Positions 5,967 through 11,659 of a DNA stretch of 11,659 nucleotides are shown here, piece by piece. Origin of the DNA: Oscillospiraceae bacterium (GTDB lineage: Bacteria > Bacillota > Clostridia > Oscillospirales > Acutalibacteraceae); assembly GCA_021640185.1 (NCBI GenBank), contig JAJXDX010000031.1, positions 1-11,659 of the forward strand. Direction: 5' to 3'. A program made the translations under genes and the position numbers. Under the pieces are notes generated by a model that saw only the letters and a list, made by a program, of their open reading frames with translations, made no database searches and had not been told where the DNA came from. Every line of letters starts with the position of its first letter. Positions within the stretch are counted from its first letter, which is position 1.

Positions 5967-8048
5967 TCAAAATTCTATCACGAGCAGACGCGCCGTGTGC
6001 CGCGCCGGCAGGCCGACGGTGAGCGCACCCGGCGCAACCGTCAGCGTCACCGGCAGCCCCTGCGGATACAGCACGCGCGCGTCATACGGTGCGTTGCCGA
6101 CATCCGACAGCGGCAGCGTCACGCTTTCCCGATCCGTATCGCGCCGCCAAACGGCCAGATACAGCCGCCGTCCGCACAGCAAGCCGTAAGCCGCCCACGG
6201 GGACTTGAACGTGACCGCCCCCAGCGGATAGGTCGGCAGGCCGGTGCGGATCTCCCCGCGGATCTGCCGATAGACCGTGAGCGCCTCGTGCACGCGGGCG
6301 CGGGTGCGCTCCGGCAGGCGGTCGAGGTATCCGCTTTGGTGGATGCGGCCGAGCATGGCGTTGATCATGTTGTAGGCCGTTTCCTCCTCGTCGCCGGAAA
6401 GGCTGGGGTACGTCCAGCAGGCGCTCTGCTCCGGTGCGACGGCCGTGGCCGCCATGGCGCTGATGACGCTGTAGCGCCGGTAATCGAGCTGATCGGACGT
6501 GGACTGGATGCTCAGGCGGCTGAGCATGGCGTAGTCCATGCGCATCCCGCCGGAGGCACAATTTTCGATCACGAGATCCGGATGGCGCGAGAACAGATCG
6601 TCCAGCCAGCCGAGGAACGCCCGGCAGTGGCCGAGCAGCCCCTCGCCGGGGCTGTCGGCCGCAACGTCCGTGCCGATCCCGGCATTGATGTTATAATCCA
6701 GCTTGAGATAGCCGACGTGGTACTCCCGGATCAGGCGGTCGACGATCCCGCTTGCCCAAGCGCGCACGTGCTCGTTGCGGTAATCGAGCTGATAGCGGTA
6801 GTGCTGCATCACGCGGCGGCCGCCGAGGCAGAAGAACCAGTCGTCCGGCAGCGATGCGGCCAGCGGGCTGTCCGGGCCGATGCCCTCGAGCTCCACCCAC
6901 AGGCCGGGGATCATCCCCCGCGCGCGGACATAGTCCATCACGTAGCGCAGCCCGTGCGGGAAGCGGAAGGACGCTTCCTCCCACACGCCGATCGACGACC
7001 ACCAATCGTCATCGCCGCCCTCCTTTTGCGAGAACCAGCCGGCGTCCATCACATAGTATTCGCACCCGGCCGCGGCCGCCGCATCCACCAGCGGCAGCAC
7101 CCGCTCCTCGGTCGGGTCGCCCATCAGGCAGTTCATGTAATCATTGAAGATGATCGGCAGATCGCGGTCGTCGCGGTTATCGCGCCGGATGCGGCGGCGG
7201 TAAGCGGTCAGCGCGCGCGCCGCGCCCTGCAGCCCGCCGGGGCAGGCCCCGACCGCCACCGGCACGGAGCAGAACCGTTCGCCCGGAGAGAGCCGCTTTT
7301 GGAAAGCATGACGCTCGCCGTTCGGCCCGGTGAGGTGAAGATACAGCCCGCCGCGCTGCACGGTGCTCATCTCCCATGCCCACGAGCCGTTATGCTCGAT
7401 CTGCCAAAACAGCGTTTCCTGCGTGCGGCGATCCGTGACCGCGCCGAGCGGCACATATTCCCCGCACGACCATGTGCCCACCTGCGACACGACGAGCCGG
7501 CGCAGGCAGGAGCAGTCCATATCCATCAGCCCGTGCTCCCACGCCGTACACGTGTGCCATTGCAGCTCGCCGTGCCAAGTATCGTAGGGATAGGAGATCA
7601 GCGCGTCGTCCTCGAAGCTGCCGGCCATGCCGTCGCTTACCCCATAATAGCAAAACGAGGTGAGATAGTCCAGCACGACGGGAAAACTTCCGGTATTTTC
7701 CACCGCGGTGCGGCACTGCACGGCCGGCACCCCGTCATAAAAGCGGTAATGCACGGCGGCCGTCAGCCCATCCCCGGCAAGCTCCACCGTCAGCTCCCGG
7801 CCGCCGGGCGCATCCGCCAGCGTATGCCGCCGATAGCGCAGGTCCGTGCCCGGCCGCATCTGCGTATGGCGCGAGCCGTGGTGGCCGCCGATGTCGCCGC
7901 CCAGCGTGTGCAGCTCCAGCAGCGGATAAAATGCGCCGCCGTCATCCCCGGCATACGGCCGCGCACCGAAATGCCGCAGGCCGACCCGGCCGTCCTCCTC
8001 CACGCGCAGCAGCAGATGCAGCCCGCCGTTCTCCAGTGCGATGTCCAT
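5967..8048 (-). CDS. Glycoside hydrolase family 36, alpha-galactosidase type
   Basis: This 693-residue protein has a beta-rich N-terminal domain (about 1-285), a (beta/alpha)8 barrel (about 295-600) and a C-terminal beta domain (about 605-693). Barrel motifs in order are YYVMDAGWF (331-339), GLWVELEGIGPDSPL (382-396), LDYRNEHVRAW (421-431), GYLKLDYN (446-453, Asp451 as nucleophile), ENCASGGMRMD (495-505) and STSDQLDYRR (516-525, Asp519 as acid/base). It should remove terminal alpha-galactose, or alpha-GalNAc, from oligosaccharides. With no signal peptide it should act in the cytoplasm after import. The usual GH36 DDGWF reads DAGWF here. The start at 8048 is preferred over an in-frame ATG at 8147 because it has a good ribosome site, and the longer form would overlap the permease gene and add 33 residues unlike the family. 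Confidence 0.93.
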   Translation of the reverse strand: MDIALENGGLHLLLRVEEDGRVGLRHFGARPYAGDDGGAFYPLLELHTLGGDIGGHHGSRHTQMRPGTDLRYRRHTLADAPGGRELTVELAGDGLTAAVHYRFYDGVPAVQCRTAVENTGSFPVVLDYLTSFCYYGVSDGMAGSFEDDALISYPYDTWHGELQWHTCTAWEHGLMDMDCSCLRRLVVSQVGTWSCGEYVPLGAVTDRRTQETLFWQIEHNGSWAWEMSTVQRGGLYLHLTGPNGERHAFQKRLSPGERFCSVPVAVGACPGGLQGAARALTAYRRRIRRDNRDDRDLPIIFNDYMNCLMGDPTEERVLPLVDAAAAAGCEYYVMDAGWFSQKEGGDDDWWSSIGVWEEASFRFPHGLRYVMDYVRARGMIPGLWVELEGIGPDSPLAASLPDDWFFCLGGRRVMQHYRYQLDYRNEHVRAWASGIVDRLIREYHVGYLKLDYNINAGIGTDVAADSPGEGLLGHCRAFLGWLDDLFSRHPDLVIENCASGGMRMDYAMLSRLSIQSTSDQLDYRRYSVISAMAATAVAPEQSACWTYPSLSGDEEETAYNMINAMLGRIHQSGYLDRLPERTRARVHEALTVYRQIRGEIRTGLPTYPLGAVTFKSPWAAYGLLCGRRLYLAVWRRDTDRESVTLPLSDVGNAPYDARVLYPQGLPVTLTVAPGALTVGLPARHTARLLVIEF

Positions 8049-8055
8049 GTGTTTT

Positions 8056-8063
8056 CTCCCTTT
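8056..8063 (-). promoter_or_regulatory. Ribosome binding site deciding the GH36 start
   Basis: On the minus strand AAAGGGAG precedes the ATG at 8048 by seven bases, within the 40-nt gap after the permease B stop codon (8089). This selects 8048 over the in-frame upstream ATG at 8147. Confidence 0.8.
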
Positions 8064-8088
8064 TTCCGTTCCTTCGGCGAATGCTTTT

Positions 8089-9054
8089 TCAGCCCACGAG
8101 GCCGGTAAGCTCGATACTGGCCATGAAGCGCCGCTGCAGCACCGCATAGGCCAGCAGCAGCGGGGCGATGGCGATGGCCGTGGCCGCCATGATCACGCCC
8201 TCGTGATACATCGTCAGCAGCGCCTGCTGATCGGCCGCCCCGACCTGCGAGGCCATGCCGCTGAGCGCCGCATAGAGGTTAGGCAGCATCTGCGTGACGA
8301 GCGCCGTGCGGCTGCCGCCCGTCAGGTAGACCGACGGCTCGTAATAATCGTTCCAGTGCCAAACGAGCGAGAGCACCGTACACACCACGATGACCGGCCC
8401 CGCCGACGGCAGCGCGATGCGGAAAAAGCTGCGCACACGGCCGCAGCCGTCGATACGCGCGGCCTCCTCCAGCGTGGCGGGGAAACCGTAGAAGAACTGC
8501 CGGAACAGATACACGAACACGCCGCCGCGCAGACCGAAACCGAAAAACGCCGGCAGGATCAGCGGCCAGAACGTGTTGAGCATCCCCAGATCGTGATACA
8601 CGATATACAGCGGCACGATCATGGTCTGCACCGGGATCGTGGCCGAGAGCAGCACCCCGAAGAACAGGCCGCGCTTGAACGGGAAATCGAACCGCGCGAA
8701 GCCGTAGCCGATGAACGAACAGGACAGCACGTGCCCCAGCGTGGCCGCGACCGTCACGAGCACGGAGTTTTTGACGGTGCTGCCGAGGTCCATCGCCTTG
8801 GCTGCCAGCCGGTAGTTGTCCCAGTGCAGAGCGGTGGGGATCCAGCCCACCATCAGATCGTGCAGATCGTCGTAGCTTTTGAGCGAGGTGGAAAGCATAT
8901 ACAAAAACGGATAGAGAAACACGAACGACAGGTCGATCAGCAGCACATACACGGCAAAACGCAGCAGGACGTGCCCCGTTTGCCGCAGCAGCGGCCGCTG
9001 CGGTCGGCCGCTGCGCTCGACTGCGCCGGAAAGGGTGCGGGAAAGGTCAGTCAT
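8089..9054 (-). CDS. Carbohydrate ABC transporter permease, MalG/UgpE type
   Basis: This 321-residue membrane protein carries the ABC-permease EAA loop EEAARIDGCG (196-205) followed by FFRIALPSAGP (210-220), which docks the ATPase. It also has the WHWNDYYEP segment (232-240) seen near the end of MalG-type permeases. Six membrane segments are likely, near 30-55, 96-118, 130-152, 162-185, 220-238 and 286-306. With permease A it should form the heterodimeric channel of a CUT1 importer for oligosaccharides. The ribosome site overlaps the stop codon of permease A (TAGGAG, 9067-9062), seven bases before the ATG, so the two are translationally linked. The ten-base gap and shared family make a complex almost certain. 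Substrate cannot be read from the sequence. The extreme C-terminus (ASIELTGLVG) is ordinary for the family. Confidence 0.95.
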   Translation of the reverse strand: MTDLSRTLSGAVERSGRPQRPLLRQTGHVLLRFAVYVLLIDLSFVFLYPFLYMLSTSLKSYDDLHDLMVGWIPTALHWDNYRLAAKAMDLGSTVKNSVLVTVAATLGHVLSCSFIGYGFARFDFPFKRGLFFGVLLSATIPVQTMIVPLYIVYHDLGMLNTFWPLILPAFFGFGLRGGVFVYLFRQFFYGFPATLEEAARIDGCGRVRSFFRIALPSAGPVIVVCTVLSLVWHWNDYYEPSVYLTGGSRTALVTQMLPNLYAALSGMASQVGAADQQALLTMYHEGVIMAATAIAIAPLLLAYAVLQRRFMASIELTGLVG

Positions 9055-9064
9055 CTCATCGCTC

Positions 9065-9982
9065 CTATCTGTCCTTCACATTCTCCACCGAGCGGCGCGT
9101 CAGCAGCACGAGCAGCCCGATCGCCAGCAGGATGAACACGCAGTAGATCCAGCTGACCGCACAGGAGTATTCGTAGCCGTGCGCATCGCCGGACTCGAAG
9201 GCCAGCCACTGGATGAACTCCAGTACGGCATTATCGGCCACGGAAAAGCTGGAAAGCACCGTGTAGACGAGGTTGAGCTGGATCATCGGCGCCAGCATGG
9301 GCAGCGTCACCAGCCAAAACCGCTCCCAGCCGTCGGCCGAATCGACGCGCGCCGCCTCGTAGACCGAGGGCGGGATGTCCTGCAGGGCGGCCAGAAAGAT
9401 CAGGATCTGCACGCCGGAGCTCCACATCACCGTGGTGAGCCGGTCGATGAACGACCGGATGACGTTCACGGCCGTTTCGCCCAGATAAGCCTGCAGCTGC
9501 GGAGGCAGGAGCAGGCCGCGCGCGAAGCTGACGGCCTCCTCGCCCACGTTTTGGCCGAGCAGCTGCTGCATGATGAAGCCCGTGCCGAGCAGCACCGGCA
9601 GAAAGAACATCGAGCGGAACAGCCCGCGGCAGCGGATATTTTGGTCAAGCAGCATGGCCACGATCAGGGCGAAGATGTTGATGAGCGGCAGATCGATCAG
9701 ATTATCCACGGAGGTGGACAGCAGACTGGGGATGAACTTGACATCCGCCGCGAACGCGTCGTAATACCACTGGATCCCGACGAACTTCAGCCGGAACTCG
9801 CGCAGATCCTCGATCTCGGACACGCTGAGCAGCAGCGAGCGGTACACCGGGAAAACGAGGAACAGCGCCGCCCCGATCACCCACGGAGCGATGAACAGCA
9901 GCCCCGTCCAATAGCTGCGCCCGATCAGCGTGCGCCGCCGCATCTCGCCGAGCATGAGGCCGGTCTTTCCCTTTGCGCCCAT
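9065..9982 (-). CDS. Carbohydrate ABC transporter permease, MalF/UgpA/LplB type
   Basis: This 305-residue membrane protein has the EAA loop YEAARVDSADGWERF (208-222) followed by WLVTLPMLAP (223-232). Membrane segments are likely near 26-48, 95-113, 122-142, 183-201, 233-250 and 272-295. The N-terminus (MGAKGKTGLMLGEMRRR) is basic and cytoplasmic, as usual for this group. It is the partner of permease B in a CUT1-type oligosaccharide importer. The start ATG shares its A with the last base of the DUF5696 stop codon (TGATG at 9984-9980), a classic coupling arrangement. No ATPase gene is present; many Bacillota use a shared MsmK-type ATPase encoded elsewhere, which is plausible but not shown here. 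The solute-binding protein gene must lie outside the window or elsewhere in the genome. Confidence 0.95.
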   Translation of the reverse strand: MGAKGKTGLMLGEMRRRTLIGRSYWTGLLFIAPWVIGAALFLVFPVYRSLLLSVSEIEDLREFRLKFVGIQWYYDAFAADVKFIPSLLSTSVDNLIDLPLINIFALIVAMLLDQNIRCRGLFRSMFFLPVLLGTGFIMQQLLGQNVGEEAVSFARGLLLPPQLQAYLGETAVNVIRSFIDRLTTVMWSSGVQILIFLAALQDIPPSVYEAARVDSADGWERFWLVTLPMLAPMIQLNLVYTVLSSFSVADNAVLEFIQWLAFESGDAHGYEYSCAVSWIYCVFILLAIGLLVLLTRRSVENVKDR

Positions 9983-11659
9983 CAGCCCTCACCGCCTTTC
10001 CTGCACAGCAAAAAGTCCTGCGCCGGGACCGTGCCCTCGGCCGTTTCGGCCGGCACGCCGGCATAGTTGACGAGCAGCGTATAGCCGCCCTCGTAAGTCA
10101 CGCGCGCGAGATCCCCCGTGCGCTCGTGCGTCAGCATCACGCGGCCGGCCACCGGCGAGAGCCGATCGGCAAGATCGGCCGCCGTTTTGGCCACGGTCTG
10201 CTGCCAGTCGGAGAACCGGGTATTGAACACGTCGGCCTGCACGGCGTTCTCCATGCGTGCCGAGGACTCCGCCGAGAGCAGATAATACGGCACACTGCCC
10301 TGCTCCGCCCATTGCAGCACCGTTTGCGTATGATTGGCGGACATATTGCCCGGTGTGGTGCCCGCATAGGCGATCAGCCCGTGCAGCAGCATTTGCATGA
10401 ACGGGATGTCCCGGCTGTACACCGTCAGCCCGGAGGTATGGTCATAGACATCGTAGAGCATATCGCTGCCGGGCAGCAGATACGCCGCTCCGGTCTGCGT
10501 CAGCACCTCGGCACCGGCGCCGTGCGCGGCCGACAGCAGGGCGGCATACACGCGCGCCGTGTCTGCCGTGCCGATCTGACGCCCGGCGGAATAGTCGGCG
10601 GGCAGGAACTGCCCGAGCGAGGAGAACGCCAGCCCCTTGGCCCCGAAGCCGGTCAGCCGCCCGAGATCGCGGCGGGTGAAGCGGTCATACTGCCGCAGCG
10701 GGCTGAGCAGATACAGCTGCCCGCTTTCGTCGGTCACGGCGGAGCGCATGAAATCGGTCACCGCGTCGCGCCGCACGCTCAGCTGCCCATGCCCGTTCGC
10801 CTGTACGAGATCCGTTTCCGGATACAGGCGGCGCGTTTCGTTTGCCGTAGCCAGCAGCGCCGAAAGGCCGCGCCGCCCACCGGCCGCGCGCATCGGCACG
10901 GCCGACTGCGGATACACGCCGTAGCCCTCGCGCTGCCAACCGAGCAGCAGCGAACGGGTGGACGGCACGCCGGCCTGCTCGAGCGCCGTCAGGCAGCGGT
11001 CGACATCGCCGAAGCCGGTCATCAGCAGCCCGCCGGTGCGCAGCAGCTCGTTCTGCCGCGCGCCGATCAGCCACTCGATCAGCACGGCCTGCGGCTCGGC
11101 CGTGCGCAGGGTATCCGGCAGCACACTGAGCGACTGCATATGCGTGCGCAGCGCGCACGCCATGGCCGAATACGTCGTTTCCCCCGCGTCCAACAGCCGA
11201 TAGCCGATCCGCAGATCCGGCATCGCGGCCTTATCCGCGAACAGCACGGCACTGACGTCCTGCCCGTTGGTCACCGTCCGGCTCTGCCGGCAGACGGCCG
11301 TGGCATACAGCCGGTCGAGCGGCAGCGTGCCGCCGCCGACGGAAAAGGTCACGCGGGCGCTCTCCGCGCCGTTTTCGATATAAGCGATATAGCCCTGCTT
11401 GCCGCGCGCGGCACTGCCGAGATACGGCAGCGGCACGCCCGTTTCGCCGTCGGCGAAGGCGTCCTGCCGCGCGCCGAGATCGGCATAGGCATCGGCATAG
11501 ACGCTTTTGGTATATACACCGGCCGTGCGCCCGGCCTCGGTCAGGTCGATCAGCGCGCCGCAGCCGTCGGGATAGACGAAGAACGCATCCTCGCCCTCCA
11601 TGTGCGCCCCGAAGGCGGGCAGCACGTCCACGGTCAGCAGGCGGCAGACACCGCTTTCG
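9982..11659 (-). CDS. DUF5696 protein, partial (5' end outside window)
   Basis: The reading frame stays open to the right window edge, so the first in-window residues (ESGVCRLLT then VDVLPAFG) are internal. The GTG at 11631 is most likely an internal valine codon. About 558 residues are visible; family members are longer and often begin with a signal peptide, which cannot be checked here. The C-terminal part matches the DUF5696 pattern: SRDIPFMQMLLHGLIAYAG (about 415-433 of the visible part), an alternating W/Y-rich stretch ending in NTRFSDW, then VAGRVMLTHER and VTYEGGYTLLVNY. The layout suggests a beta-sandwich followed by a (beta/alpha)8 barrel of glycosidase type, but no catalytic residues can be named. 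These genes often sit beside MalF/MalG-type permeases, as here. The stop codon overlaps the permease A start by one base. It could be an extracellular glycan-acting protein feeding the importer; this is inference. Confidence 0.8.
   Translation of the reverse strand, partial: ESGVCRLLTVDVLPAFGAHMEGEDAFFVYPDGCGALIDLTEAGRTAGVYTKSVYADAYADLGARQDAFADGETGVPLPYLGSAARGKQGYIAYIENGAESARVTFSVGGGTLPLDRLYATAVCRQSRTVTNGQDVSAVLFADKAAMPDLRIGYRLLDAGETTYSAMACALRTHMQSLSVLPDTLRTAEPQAVLIEWLIGARQNELLRTGGLLMTGFGDVDRCLTALEQAGVPSTRSLLLGWQREGYGVYPQSAVPMRAAGGRRGLSALLATANETRRLYPETDLVQANGHGQLSVRRDAVTDFMRSAVTDESGQLYLLSPLRQYDRFTRRDLGRLTGFGAKGLAFSSLGQFLPADYSAGRQIGTADTARVYAALLSAAHGAGAEVLTQTGAAYLLPGSDMLYDVYDHTSGLTVYSRDIPFMQMLLHGLIAYAGTTPGNMSANHTQTVLQWAEQGSVPYYLLSAESSARMENAVQADVFNTRFSDWQQTVAKTAADLADRLSPVAGRVMLTHERTGDLARVTYEGGYTLLVNYAGVPAETAEGTVPAQDFLLCRKGGEG

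Larger units (their letters stand above)
2703..11659 (-). other. Predicted six-gene sugar import and hydrolysis operon (5' end outside window)
   Basis: Six genes run in the same direction: DUF5696, permease A, permease B, GH36, DUF4091/GH123-like and AraC. Junctions are a 1-nt overlap (TGATG) and gaps of 10, 40, 33 and 39 nt, each with a ribosome site for the next gene. No internal terminator hairpin or promoter was recognised. The hairpin at 2653-2709 ends the unit. The promoter, and probably a solute-binding protein gene, lie right of the window. Placing the regulator last suggests that its amount rises with operon expression, i.e. positive feedback if it is an activator (inference). Confidence 0.8.

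Noticed and set aside
6481..6796. A 16-nt repeat (CGGTAATCGAGCTGAT) at two places exactly 300 nt apart in the GH36 gene
   Set aside because: Both encode QLDYR with the same codons (residues 420-424 and 520-524), but they belong to two different conserved GH36 motifs. Flanking sequence does not match, so this is codon-use coincidence rather than duplication.
5301..8108. A 935-codon open frame on the plus strand, antisense to GH36 and DUF4091
   Set aside because: It spans two well-supported genes and an intergenic junction. Its translation is rich in Arg, His, Gln and Ala with no domain or motif, as expected of an antisense shadow in high-GC DNA with strong third-position bias.
8049..8147. Longer N-terminus for the GH36 protein from an in-frame ATG at 8147
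   Set aside because: It would overlap the permease B gene by 59 nt and add 33 non-homologous residues, whereas the ATG at 8048 has AAAGGGAG at ideal spacing.
8041..10066. Long plus-strand open frames (8041-9135 and 9035-10066) antisense to the permeases
   Set aside because: They have the same Arg/His/Gln-rich shadow composition, lie opposite permeases with clear EAA loops, and have no ribosome site or motif.

Overview
The window is high-GC DNA (by eye well above 60 %) packed with sugar-utilisation genes of a Gram-positive type. The genes carry strong GGAGG-type ribosome sites and tight spacing. Two MalF/MalG-type permeases sit beside a DUF5696 protein, a combination I associate with Bacillota. 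The best guess is a high-GC gut Clostridium relative (Oscillospirales/Ruminococcaceae-like), but this rests on family content, not on a taxonomic marker.

Layout. Positions 1-395 hold no convincing gene. They contain a nearly perfect 67-nt direct repeat at a 127-nt spacing, followed by a degenerate array of roughly 54-57-nt units that runs up to the ribosome site of the first gene. Positions 396-2639 (+) encode a cytoplasmic BglX-like GH3 beta-glycosidase. A 20-bp perfect hairpin flanked by A- and T-runs (2653-2709) closes this gene and also the convergent operon that fills the rest of the window.

The minus-strand operon reads, in order of transcription: a DUF5696 protein (5' end outside the window, ends 9982), ABC permease A (9982-9065), ABC permease B (9054-8089), a GH36 alpha-galactosidase-type enzyme (8048-5967), a DUF4091/GH123-like putative glycosidase (5933-3720) and an AraC-family regulator (3680-2703). 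Gaps run from a 1-nt overlap to 40 nt, with no promoter or terminator recognised between genes, so one transcript is likely.

Working model (inference): an oligosaccharide is imported by the ABC system, whose solute-binding protein and ATPase are not in the window. It is then trimmed in the cytoplasm by GH36, the GH123-like enzyme and possibly the GH3 enzyme. The AraC protein senses the sugar and controls the operon. GH36 (alpha-Gal or alpha-GalNAc) next to a GH123-like protein (beta-GalNAc in characterised members) makes a Gal/GalNAc-containing host or plant glycan a reasonable but unproven target. The least ordinary parts are the upstream repeat array, two poorly characterised glycosidase-like proteins (DUF5696, DUF4091) in one import operon, and a GH36 enzyme with an Asp-to-Ala change in its usual DDGWF sugar-binding motif.
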